Shown: piece by piece, positions 27,564 through 36,800 of the stretch
Layout: each line of letters opens with the position of its first letter
Numbering within the stretch: position 1 is the stretch's first letter
DNA from: Planctomicrobium sp051465645
GTDB lineage: Bacteria; Planctomycetota; Planctomycetia; Planctomycetales; Planctomycetaceae
Assembly: GCF_051465645.1 (NCBI RefSeq)
Contig: NZ_CP195790.1
Location: forward strand, 3,162,001-3,226,000
Reading direction: 5' to 3'
Length of the DNA stretch: 64,000 nt
Notes under the pieces: model-generated
What the model was told of the DNA's origin: nothing
The model's input: only the letters and a program-made list of their open reading frames with translations
Databases searched by the model: none
Position numbers and translations under genes: made by a program

Positions 27564-29086
27564 ACCCGAACCCACATAATCACAATCGAGACAACCAGAA
27601 TCGCGGCCAACGGTCCGGTGGATCTTCACGGGGACGTGGACCATCAAACGGGCCATCTTCCCGCTGGCTCGCCTTTCTCGCAGTACAGGCGTTTTCGCAG
27701 AATGGCTCCTTCGTTTCGAAGACGCTGGACGACCTTTTCACGCAGTTTCCAACACTGCCCAGAGAACGTCACTTTGCCACGGAAGTCGCCGCAGAAACAG
27801 TCCGCCGAGGGCTGACGATCGACACGATTCTGAGTCGCTATGTCACACGACCACGCGAATCTGTCGAAGACGAATTGTGGCTCCTGCTGCAGATCGGCTG
27901 CTGTCAGCTCATCTTCCTGCCACACGTTCCTCCTCACGCTGCTGTCCATGAAACAGTGGCCTTGTGCGAGCGTTTGAACAAGCCGCGAGCCAAAGGGTTC
28001 ATCAACGGCACACTCCGCAGTCTCGAACGCGAAGCGAGTCTGTTGAGCGACGAATCAGGAGTAGCATCCCATGAGGCTGGCCTCGCGCTGACCGAGCTCG
28101 ATCGGCATCACCTTCCAATCTACGAAATCCGCGGAAAGAACGCTGGTTACAGGACGATCGAGTTTGCGCGGGAAGTCTTTGCAGACCCCGCCGTTGAACC
28201 GATTGAGTACATCTCTCAGGTGACCAGCTTGCCACACTGGCTGGTCTCGCGCTGGTCGAAAACAGTGCCGGACCAGAATCAACTTCTGGCTCGTTGCCTC
28301 TGGTACACAACTCCCGGGCGAGTTTCGCTTCGAGTGAACCTGAATCGCACCACGCGAGACGAAGTGCTGAACATCTTGAAGGAAGCGGGAGTCAAAGCTC
28401 AACCTGGAGTTCTTCCGGAATCAATCCAGCTTGCTGGCTCCATCTCCCCGGGAGAGATTTCAGTCTTCCATGATGGCTGGTTCAGTGTTCAGGATGAGTC
28501 CGCGATGGCAGCGACAGATCTTCTCAACCCGCGCCCGGGTGACACGATTCTTGATCTCTGTGCAGCACCGGGCGGAAAGAGCTGTCATATTGGAGAACGC
28601 CTGAGAAGCACCGGTCATGTCATCGCCTGCGACCTCTCCGAGGTCCGACTGCGTCCCATCCGAGAGAACATCGCCAGATTGCACCTTGATAATGTTGAGG
28701 CCGTCCGCATCGCCGAAGATGGTCACAACACTCCTGAAGGACCATTTGACGCAGCCCTGATCGACGCTCCATGCTCTAATACTGGAGTACTCGGAAAACG
28801 GCCGGAAGCGAGGTGGCGAATCACTCCGGCAACGTTGCAGGACCTGATTCCTCTACAACGTCGCCTGCTGAATGATGCCATCGACAGGGTGAATCCCCGA
28901 GGTCGGATCGTTTACTCAACGTGTAGTATTGATGCAGCAGAGAACTCGGAACTGGTTCAGTCAGTGATTGATTCCAGAACCGATGTCCGACTGGTTACAG
29001 AGCAATTCCACGAGCCAGGCGCACCGGGGGATGGAGGCTATCAAGCCCTTCTGGTCAAAAAGCTGCCGCTGCCAGAGAAAGATTGA
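27560..29086 (+). CDS. rsmB: 16S rRNA (cytosine-5) methyltransferase RsmB-type
   Basis: About 508 residues. A Gly/Arg/Asn-rich start is followed by a NusB-like helical domain (about 35-190) and a SAM-dependent methyltransferase domain. The latter has DLCAAPGGKSCHIGERL, the catalytic DAPCSNTGVLGKRPEARWR and STCSIDAAENSELV, that is, the two cysteines used by RNA m5C methyltransferases. E. coli RsmB (429 residues) methylates C967 of 16S rRNA; the extra length is in the basic N-terminal extension. The ATG overlaps the aroA stop. Confidence 0.9.
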   Translation: MNPNPHNHNRDNQNRGQRSGGSSRGRGPSNGPSSRWLAFLAVQAFSQNGSFVSKTLDDLFTQFPTLPRERHFATEVAAETVRRGLTIDTILSRYVTRPRESVEDELWLLLQIGCCQLIFLPHVPPHAAVHETVALCERLNKPRAKGFINGTLRSLEREASLLSDESGVASHEAGLALTELDRHHLPIYEIRGKNAGYRTIEFAREVFADPAVEPIEYISQVTSLPHWLVSRWSKTVPDQNQLLARCLWYTTPGRVSLRVNLNRTTRDEVLNILKEAGVKAQPGVLPESIQLAGSISPGEISVFHDGWFSVQDESAMAATDLLNPRPGDTILDLCAAPGGKSCHIGERLRSTGHVIACDLSEVRLRPIRENIARLHLDNVEAVRIAEDGHNTPEGPFDAALIDAPCSNTGVLGKRPEARWRITPATLQDLIPLQRRLLNDAIDRVNPRGRIVYSTCSIDAAENSELVQSVIDSRTDVRLVTEQFHEPGAPGDGGYQALLVKKLPLPEKD

Positions 29087-29101
29087 TCCGATACGCCGAA
29101 A

Positions 29102-29587
29102 ATGACGTTGTCCCAATTGCAACTTGCCGTCACGGCATTGCCCCCAATAGACAACAGCAGGGGAACTCAATTGCCACTTCAACGCTTGGTCGGAATCGTT
29201 CCTCTCGGAATCGGGTTAACTGTTCTGGCAGGAGTATGGTTTAGTGGATTCGGACTAGTTGGTGGGCCATTCGGAGATCCATTTGATGGACCACCCCTGT
29301 TTTTCAAGGTTTTCTTCAGCTTCATCGCAATCGGCTTTATCCTGCAAGGCCTGCTGATGCTGACGACAGATGCAATGTTCCCCCAAGGCAGGATTCGTGA
29401 ACTGTGGGCGAAGCAACTGGAAGCATTATTCAAGCATCAGGACGAGGTACAGGCACCAAAGGCAGGCGAGTATGCCTGCAGCAACTGCCGTGCACCACTT
29501 GGTACGCAAGCAGATGTCTCCCCATTGGGTGACGTCCGGTGCAAACACTGCGGAAATTGGTTCAACATCCACGGACGAAGCCGCTGA
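29102..29587 (+). CDS. Membrane protein with C-terminal zinc ribbon
   Basis: A 161-residue protein with two hydrophobic helices (about 32-52 and 68-90), a charged linker, and a zinc-ribbon tail CSNCRAPLG ... CKHCGNWFNIHGRSR with two CxxC pairs. The start 15 bases after rsmB implies co-transcription; the ribosome site is weak and a later start is possible. Family not recognised. It may be a small membrane-tethered metal or RNA-binding protein. Confidence 0.62.
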   Translation: MTLSQLQLAVTALPPIDNSRGTQLPLQRLVGIVPLGIGLTVLAGVWFSGFGLVGGPFGDPFDGPPLFFKVFFSFIAIGFILQGLLMLTTDAMFPQGRIRELWAKQLEALFKHQDEVQAPKAGEYACSNCRAPLGTQADVSPLGDVRCKHCGNWFNIHGRSR

Positions 29588-29707
29588 GCAAGTCCGATTC
29601 AGCACCAGAAACCTGCAACTCTGGCCTGAACAGAAATTTATCGGGACAGAATCAGCAGAATCGGCGGCAAAAAATGGATTCAAAAAGTGTCGATAAGCAT
29701 CCAGTTT

Positions 29708-29732
29708 TCCACAACGCCATATAAATTGTGGA
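29708..29732. repeat. Inverted repeat of DnaA-box-like halves upstream of the trxA promoter
   Basis: TCCACAA (29708-29714) and TTGTGGA (29726-29732) are separated by 11 A/T-rich bases. The left half sits in TTTTCCACA, a common DnaA-box variant. It ends about 30 bases before the -35 element, a position suited to a regulator. Confidence 0.5.
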
Positions 29733-29762
29733 TTTACGCCGATCTCACCGTAATCCCCCCCG

Positions 29763-29789
29763 TTGACACCCTTTTACCGACCCTATAAT
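29763..29789 (+). promoter_or_regulatory. Sigma70-type promoter of trxA
   Basis: TTGACA (29763-29768) and TATAAT (29784-29789) are both perfect hexamers, with a short spacer of 15 bases. It is the clearest promoter in the window. Confidence 0.65.
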
Positions 29790-29932
29790 TTCCAACGTTT
29801 CAAAGACAACCTGTCGCAAGACAAGCTTGAGCCTGCAACAATCAGGTCTGGATTTCACAGCGAGCCCAGACTTTTCAAAATTGAGATCACAAGAACAAGC
29901 TGTTTACCGAATTCGAAGTGAGGAATAGAGAC

Positions 29933-30262
29933 ATGGCCGGAAATGTTCAGGAATTCAGTGACGCAACTTTTCAGGACGATGTGCTGACCAGCAGCGCGCC
30001 AGTTCTTGTTGACTTCTGGGCTCCATGGTGCGGGCCTTGCAAGATGCTGACTCCAACGATCGAAGCTCTGGCTGACAAGTACGTCGGCAAAGTTAAAGTC
30101 GGAAAACTGAACACCGACGATAACCGCCAGGCTGCGATCAATTACCAGATCAACAGCATTCCAACACTGATCGTCTTCAAAGACGGAAAAGTTGTTGACC
30201 GTATCCTCGGTCTCCAGTCACAAGAACGGATTGCCCAGCTGCTTGAGAAACACATCGGCTAG
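29933..30262 (+). CDS. trxA: Thioredoxin
   Basis: 109 residues, the standard thioredoxin length, starting at the ATG at 29933 with AGGA upstream (an in-frame start at 29918 is less likely). VDFWAPWCGPCKML contains the redox pair CGPC, followed by the cis-Pro NSIPTLIVFKDGK. It reduces disulfides in the cytoplasm, including those of ribonucleotide reductase and ArsC-type enzymes. It is monocistronic, with a near-consensus promoter and a strong terminator. Confidence 0.96.
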   Translation: MAGNVQEFSDATFQDDVLTSSAPVLVDFWAPWCGPCKMLTPTIEALADKYVGKVKVGKLNTDDNRQAAINYQINSIPTLIVFKDGKVVDRILGLQSQERIAQLLEKHIG

Positions 30263-30342
30263 ACCGATCGGTTTACTCTGTGCCCGCAGTGCAAGACGAT
30301 AGAGTCGGCTGGTCAGCATGAACTGGCCAGCTAAAAACAACA

Positions 30343-30383
30343 AAAACGCGGTGCCTCTCATTGAGAAGCACCGCGTTTTTTCT
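30343..30383 (+). terminator. Terminator after trxA
   Basis: AAAACGCGGTGC pairs with GCACCGCGTTTT around a 13-base loop, followed by a T-run. A second weaker stem (GCTGG/CCAGC, about 30308-30331) precedes it. The A-rich left flank lets it act leftward too. Confidence 0.87.
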
Positions 30384-30432
30384 TTTCACTTCATCCTGAC
30401 AAACAATCGATGTCAGCGATATTCAACAATGA

Positions 30433-31188
30433 TTACTTGTCGTCGAAGGATTTCACTGGCACTTTGTGAACCTTCAAAGTGGTTGTTTCGCCATCTTTGA
30501 TTTTCACAGTCAGCTTACGATTGATGTAGCCAGCCGATTCGTGCCAAACGCGGAACTCGTGTTCCCCTTCTGGCAGGTTCTCGATCTTGAACTTCCCTTC
30601 GCTGTCGGTGATCGCAGCATAAGGGTGATCAACGACAACCCACCATGACAGCATCCAAGGGTGAATGTCACATTGGACTTTTACTGGAATGTTTTCAGCA
30701 GCTGGCATCTGAACTTTAATACCAGTGCGGTCCTTTGGCATCACCATCGAGTTAACAGATGTGTTTGCCAATGGATTTGTATGCACGTTGTGAGCAACGT
30801 CATCGTCTGACTTGCAAACCACGGTTTGATCTGTGCGAACAATCATCGCGTGAGGCAGGAAGCGGCAATTCTTCTGATCGAAGACGACTTCCTTGGCTTT
30901 GCTTTCCTTCAGATCAGGATGGATGTTGGCTGGTGCCCGTCGCATATAAACGACGATGTTTCCAATCCCTTTTGTCTTTGGGTCGAACGCACGAGCTTCG
31001 TTCGGAATGTCATCAGCAGCACAAGTGGCTGCGTCTTTGATCGTGGTGTCCCCTTTTTTCTTCAGGGGAGTCGCCGCTGGAACATCACCATCCAGGATGA
31101 ACTGTCCTTCGACGGAACCGTAGCCAGCCGCAAAGCTCTGGCCGCTCAGTGCGAACACGAGTGCCGCTGCCCAAGCAAAACGTACCAT
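30433..31188 (-). CDS. Exported cupredoxin-like protein with carboxypeptidase-regulatory-like domain
   Basis: A 251-residue protein with a signal peptide ending SFAAG and GGGAGG upstream of the ATG. The middle reads as a cupredoxin-like beta fold with DDDVAHNVHTNP and VQCDIHPWMLSWW; His, Cys, His and Met are placed like blue-copper ligands, and the CDIHPWM motif is shared with proteins labelled methylamine-utilisation-like. The C-terminus (AAITDSEGKFKIENLPEGEH) is a carboxypeptidase-regulatory-like Ig module. It probably acts in the periplasm, in electron transfer or copper binding. No mau genes are nearby. Confidence 0.7.
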   Translation of the reverse strand: MVRFAWAAALVFALSGQSFAAGYGSVEGQFILDGDVPAATPLKKKGDTTIKDAATCAADDIPNEARAFDPKTKGIGNIVVYMRRAPANIHPDLKESKAKEVVFDQKNCRFLPHAMIVRTDQTVVCKSDDDVAHNVHTNPLANTSVNSMVMPKDRTGIKVQMPAAENIPVKVQCDIHPWMLSWWVVVDHPYAAITDSEGKFKIENLPEGEHEFRVWHESAGYINRKLTVKIKDGETTTLKVHKVPVKSFDDK

Positions 31189-31502
31189 GAAAACCTCCCA
31201 AAGCCTTTAATGGCGTGCAGTTATCGTCAAGGTGGAAACGTCTTGTTCGCCTCATTTCAGAAGTTATTTCTGAGACAGATCTATCCTAAGCAAAGCTGCA
31301 GACGGTGGCGACTGTCAGGCGATGAAATTTCATCAGCCGTCATTGAATTCTTAAGGGATTCCGAGCCGAAGAGGATCAGGAACGCCCCCCGACACGACTT
31401 AGCCCCCCAACACGAACCCTAAGCGTAATCTATTCGCAATAAAGACGATACAACATCGAAGCACCAAAGAGATCGGCCTCGGAAAAACAGAGGGACTCAC
31501 GG
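31189..31502. other. Upstream region of the cupredoxin-like gene
   Basis: Gene-free. It holds the perfect 14-bp palindrome GATGAAATTTCATC at 31321-31334, about 130 bases before the leftward start at 31188, which could be an operator. Confidence 0.45.
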
Positions 31503-32219
31503 TCACGGAGTCGAGGAAACAGCGAGTTCGTTTCGAACCGCACGAACGCCGGGTTCCATACGAACAAGTGTCTCGATCAGTTTACGATCGTGTTCTGAAT
31601 GCACCTGTCCCGAGAGTGTCACGATTCCTGCATTGTCGGCATGAGCAACGACACCATCGGCTCTGGGACCGATGGCTGGAAGTTTCACCAGATTCTCTTG
31701 AATCGACATACGAAGTTCAGGGATCACTCTCGTCTCGACGTCAAACCCCAATCTCATCTGAGGGATGATGTTTTGAGCAGGAACATTCGCGCCGTTTTGA
31801 TTGAATTCGTTGTTCCCTACCAGATTCTGCAGTAGAGAAAACTGATTGGCAGCAGAACCGCGACGAGCATTTGACGTTGCATTCTGGCTGCCTACGAACC
31901 GGTTGGCATTGTCTCCACGCCCGACAAAGCCGCTGGTTCCAATCGTTGCTCCGAGAGCCCCATCCGCGGTGTTCATTGCTCCCTGGGACCCGGCGCCTGT
32001 CCCTGTCCCGGTCGCTCGTCCAGTCCCGCCGCGACTTCCAGATCCAGCGGTCGTCGGCATTGCACGTCCAGTTTGTGTTGCCTGAGCAAACGGATTACTC
32101 GCATTGGAAACAGCAGTGGAATTCAGCGCCCCACCTGATCCGAACAGAGATTGAGCCTGACATTCTGCACCAGCAACGCAGACTGAGGCGACGACGAATC
32201 CGTAAACGAACCGTTTCAT
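31503..32219 (-). CDS. BON domain-containing exported protein
   Basis: A 238-residue protein with a signal peptide ending ECQA and AAGGA six bases before the ATG. The middle is a Gly/Thr/Ser/Ala-rich low-complexity region. The C-terminal 65 residues form a BON domain (NAGIVTLSGQVHSEHDRKLI, RMEPGVRAVRNELAV), a small fold thought to bind phospholipid or interact with membranes and found in OsmY and some secretins. It is the last of three leftward genes after the secretin, each separated by about 250-270 bases, suggesting an envelope role. Confidence 0.78.
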   Translation of the reverse strand: MKRFVYGFVVASVCVAGAECQAQSLFGSGGALNSTAVSNASNPFAQATQTGRAMPTTAGSGSRGGTGRATGTGTGAGSQGAMNTADGALGATIGTSGFVGRGDNANRFVGSQNATSNARRGSAANQFSLLQNLVGNNEFNQNGANVPAQNIIPQMRLGFDVETRVIPELRMSIQENLVKLPAIGPRADGVVAHADNAGIVTLSGQVHSEHDRKLIETLVRMEPGVRAVRNELAVSSTP

Positions 32220-32491
32220 GGGGATTCCTTCTCAATCAATTCCGAGGGAGCCCGTCCATATGCCCGGTTGACTCCAGTGTCAATTATTGTAACTCCGCTC
32301 AACCGAGAACGGTCCGTCGATTCCGCGAATTTTCCTGACGAGCGACTGTCCATACGAGATCGACACCCATTCTTCCGAAAATTCACTCGCCACTTCATGT
32401 TCCAGCGAACCGGCATCCCCACAACTGGAGTGACAGGCAATGCTCCAACAGATGTGAGCACTGCACCTTAACTATTGAAACTGCCGACACT

Positions 32492-33637
32492 TCAATCAAG
32501 TAGCGGGTGAGGTTCAGCCTGCACCTTCTTCTCTGAGGTCTCCCCTTCAATCGGGTGAGGTTCCCCTGAAACTGGAGTTGCAGCTTCAGTCCCTGCTGCT
32601 GATGTTGATACTGCCGAATCTGGAAACGCTTTGGGAGCGACTTTCTCAGTCGCAGCCACTGGAGTTGAAGTCGCTGCCGCCTTCAGTCGCATGCCTCCAG
32701 AAGAGACTGCGGCAGGCTTCTCTGCGACATTCGGACTGGCACCATCAAGAAGGATGTGGCCACCTTTGGATTCTGTCTTTTGAGGAACTGACTCGGAAGC
32801 CGAAGCTGACGTCGCAATTGGTTTCGCTTCCACCTGAGGAACTTCCCTCGGGACTGTTCGATTCCCCGCTGTGTCTACTGCTGCATCTGCTCCTGAAACT
32901 GATGTCGCAGGCAGAGTCTTGACGCCGGCTGACTGTGTCAGTTGCGACAGCTTCGACTTCAACAACAACATGTCTTCACCATTGCTTTGAGCTGAAGGGG
33001 AGACCGTCGGAATCGTCGAATGACTGGTGCTTGCAGTTTCGTGAGATGCCAGCTGAATTCCCTCAGCATGCACTTGAAGCGGCTGACTGACAGCAACTTC
33101 CGGCTTTCTCGCAGTTTTTCCAGCCAGAACGATGGAACTCATCTTTGAGTAGACCGGATTGCCGGTCTTTGGAGTCAGGCGCACCCGTAAACTGCATGTC
33201 GCCTTTTGGGCTCCTTTACGAGTGTACGGAATGAAGAACTGATAAGCCGTTCCGACATTTGTCTCTGTCAGAAACGCCTTCATTGCGACGGAGTTAAATT
33301 CAAACTGATGAATTGGCTTCTGCTGCTCTTCTTCTGTCCCGACATCATCGAAGACATACACCATCAAGTCGCCATCGACGCGAACCGGGGCATCAATTCC
33401 GTGAGCAAAGAACATCACCTGTCCAACGAATCCACGTGTTGGCAGACCATCCAGCCCATTTCCTTCACCTTGTTCCCAAAGACAGATGGCTTCAAATACA
33501 GGATGCTCTGCTGACGCCTCAGGAGACGATCGCCCCATCCCAGGTTTGAGCTTCAACATCTGCTGACAACCAGACGCCATCATGACGCCTGCCAGTAGCA
33601 GAAGTTGAAGTTGCCTTTGAAATAATGTTGCATTCAT
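32492..33637 (-). CDS. Putative lipoprotein downstream of the secretin
   Basis: A 381-residue protein with a leader and lipobox MASGC (Cys24). Residues about 40-190 form a folded domain (VFEAICLWEQGEGNGLDGLP, GDLMVYVFDDVG, FFIPYTRKGAQKATCSLRVR). The rest is Ser/Thr/Ala/Val-rich and probably disordered. No known family is recognised. As a lipoprotein directly behind a giant secretin it may be a pilotin-like or outer-membrane accessory factor, but that rests on position only. Confidence 0.62.
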   Translation of the reverse strand: MNATLFQRQLQLLLLAGVMMASGCQQMLKLKPGMGRSSPEASAEHPVFEAICLWEQGEGNGLDGLPTRGFVGQVMFFAHGIDAPVRVDGDLMVYVFDDVGTEEEQQKPIHQFEFNSVAMKAFLTETNVGTAYQFFIPYTRKGAQKATCSLRVRLTPKTGNPVYSKMSSIVLAGKTARKPEVAVSQPLQVHAEGIQLASHETASTSHSTIPTVSPSAQSNGEDMLLLKSKLSQLTQSAGVKTLPATSVSGADAAVDTAGNRTVPREVPQVEAKPIATSASASESVPQKTESKGGHILLDGASPNVAEKPAAVSSGGMRLKAAATSTPVAATEKVAPKAFPDSAVSTSAAGTEAATPVSGEPHPIEGETSEKKVQAEPHPLLD

Positions 33638-33813
33638 TGTCGGCGGTCCCTGCCGGCGTTATGACCATCCTGGTCTGCTCTGCGTCCTGTGGCATCTCTC
33701 CACGTCATACTCTGACTGTAGAACGACCTTCTACAACTCAGGACGCCATCTCACCTCATTTGCCGCGATCCGCCATCAATGGTGAATCGCAACGACTCAA
33801 ACTTCGTCTCATG

Positions 33814-33855
33814 CACTCCTGTCAGGCCACTCCTGCCAGGCCACTCCCGTCAGGG
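33814..33855. repeat. Three tandem copies of a 14-bp repeat
   Basis: Contiguous units CACTCCTGTCAGGC, CACTCCTGCCAGGC and CACTCCCGTCAGGG. Each contains a short palindrome of the CCTG-N-CAGG type. They lie in the 248-base gap between the secretin stop and the lipoprotein gene. Confidence 0.75.
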
Positions 33856-33885
33856 CAGCCTATTGCCTGCTCAGGCTGCACCGAC

Positions 33886-36800
33886 TTACTGATCGTCCAA
33901 CGGGGAAATTGCTTTTGCGCCTGTTGGATTGATCATTCCCGGAGTCAATGTTGGCGGCGGAAGTGCAGGGATTTCCGCTGGGTTTGCCGGATACAGGTTC
34001 AGTGGTGGACTGTTCTGAATCGGGAGCGTCATCTCTTGAGGAGCCCCGTAGATTGGTCCATGTATCGCTTCAACATCGTCCTGGAAGAAGTGGAGTCGAC
34101 CTGCCTCGATCTGCTTCAACATTTCTGCATCAGCATCACCATGAATCACACGCGGTGTCAGGAAGATCAGCAGTTCGCGTCGATTGTTTGTATAGCCGTC
34201 ATAGCGAAACGCTTTTCCAATCAACGGCAAGTCACCCAACCACGGAACCTTTCGCTCCTCAATCGAATCATCTTTCGAAATCATTCCCGCGAGCACGACT
34301 GTCTGGCCATCTGGCACTTTGACCGTCGTTCGAGCCGTGGTGATGTCTTTGACCGGCGAGTAAACAACGTTTCCATTTGCGTCCGTCGAGATCGGAACGC
34401 CACTTGTCAGATTCGGGTAGGCACTCTTTTCTGCCGCGACTTCCATCACGATCTGTCCTTCAGGACTGATTCGCGGTGAAACGGTCAAAATCAGACCGGC
34501 ATTTCTCGTTTCCACAGTCGTCTGGGCGATTCCGTTCGAGATTGTCACTCCAGTCGGTACCGGGACTTCCTGACCAACCTGAACCTGTGCTGTCTGGTTA
34601 TCCAGAGCAATCACCTGCGGGCGGCTGAGAACACGAACTGTTCTGCGGGCGGCCAGTGCACGAATCAACACACTCACAGAGTCCGAGCTCGCGGACAGAA
34701 CCATCCCGCCGTACCCGAGATCGCTGTTTGTTCGGCCCACTGCGAAGTTCGACAACCCTTGTGCCCCGACAGTTCCGTTTGTCGCAGCGTTCGTGTTGTT
34801 GCTTCCCAATGGCTGGTTATTGAAATTGAAACCTGGAATCGCCTGTTGTGAAATGACGTTCGTTGTCTGAACGTTCCCCACGCCTGGGACCGCTGTTGTT
34901 GTCGTGGTGGTCACGAGATCACTGATCGCACTTCGGGCAAACAGCACCGGGTCCTGGAATCCCAGTTCCACTCCGAATTCATCCTGATTGTTGAGCGTCA
35001 CCTCGACGAGCATTGCCTGAATCACCACTTGCGGCGGCTCTGCATCGAGTCGTTTCGCGATCTCTTCAAGTTGTTTGAAGTAAGCCGGAGTCGCACTGAT
35101 CAGCAAACTGTTCGTGACAGGTTCCGCAGTGACGATGATTTCCTGCTCAAGTAACTGACTGGTGCTGATCCGATTCGGGTCGAGTGTCGCCAGCTCCCGT
35201 TGTGCCTGCAGGAACTCATTGATTGCCTGAGCAACATCAGCAACGGGGCTGTTTCGCAGCTTCAAAACAGTGGTCTGTCGATTCCGTGCATCGTTGGTAT
35301 CGAGCTTGTAGAGAATCGCTTCCACGACCTGGAGGGCATCCGCTCCCCCGACTGCCACCACACTGTTTGTACGTGCATCGACCGAGAACCGCATTGGGAC
35401 CAGATTGCTTCCGCTTCCCTGAGCTCCCATCAACTCAATGCCAAGGGCCGAGCTCGCACGGTTCGCCAGGTTCCCCTGATTCCCTTGTGTCGTGCCTGCG
35501 TTGAACAACTCTTGAAGCAATGTCGCCGCACTCGAAGCGTCAGCATTCTTCAGGGTGAACACTTTGATTTCAGAGATCACTGAACTGGGGCGATCCAGCA
35601 TCCGGATCAACTCTTCCACCAGTGGCATACTCTGTTCAGAAGCGGTCACCATCAGACTATTTGTCCGAGGGTCGGCATTGAACCGGATGTCATTCAACAG
35701 ACCTGAGCGAATCAGGTCACTACTGCCGTCTCGCAGGAATTCAAGAACTGTCGCTTTGGCCTGCTGGTTTGCAGTCCCGGTCTGTCCCTGTCCGCCGCCG
35801 ATCCCACCGGTCGCACTGACGCGTGCCGGGTTGAGGATGCTTTGCACTGCGTCATTCAAAAATGTCGCGAGTTCTGTCGCAACAGCACTCTTCAGTTGGA
35901 ACAGCTGCATGCGGCTGACTGAACTGGCATGCTCACTATCAACTCCACGAATGAATTCTGTGATTTCAGTCAGATCACGAGGATTGGCCTGCACGATAAT
36001 ACTGTTCGTCCGCGCATCGGCCGCAACTTTGATCCGAGTCCCCAACCCCGTTGGCGGTTGCGTATAGAAGGTTGTCAGCATCTCGGCGACAGAGGTCGAG
36101 ATGGCGTGTTTCAGACGAAAGACATGGACTTCGTGTCCCGGATCAACGGGACGGTCAAGTTCTTCCGCCAGTTCGAGTACGGCCTGAATCGCCTGTGATG
36201 GTGCCAGCACAAGTACGGCATTTGGAACCACAACCGGAATGACCCGAACGGCGACCTGACTTTGCTGCGCGTTATTGGTTCGCAACTCCGTCATTCTCGC
36301 ATAGACATCATTCAACAATTGCGAGAGCGACTGAGAATCGACGTGCTGTAGCTTCAGCAAGTGAATCTCTGGCATGCTGCCAACGGCCATTTGCTCAACG
36401 GCTCGAATCACCTGCATGACCGCTTCGACGTCTTTTTCGTTTCCGCGGAGAATCAACAGATCGAGATCATTCAACGCTTCAATCGAGACGTCGCCCTTCA
36501 GATTCCCGAGCAAAGCTGGCAAAGCTGTCGTCGTCCCTGGAGTTACTCCCGAAGTTGCAGGTGTTCCAGCTGCAGGCGCTTCACCTGTCGCTGGTGGCAT
36601 GGGCGGAGCCGCTGGAACTGCAGGTTCGAAATCAGCCGGAGCTTCAGCTGCTGCTGCCGGTGGTTGCTTGGCCTGTGCCTGAGCGATCAGAGAAATCGGT
36701 TGGGCTAATTTACGACCAGCTTCTGCGAGCGTGCCGTCTCCAGCCACGATTTTCGGGGGAATCCCTTCAGCGAGCGGATTTGCATCCAGTTTCAAAATGA

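Larger units (their letters stand above)
29588..29932. other. trxA leader and promoter region
   Basis: A gene-free stretch holding a near-consensus promoter (29763-29789) and an inverted repeat (29708-29732), both listed separately. The predicted transcript has a leader of roughly 135 bases before the trxA ATG. Confidence 0.6.
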
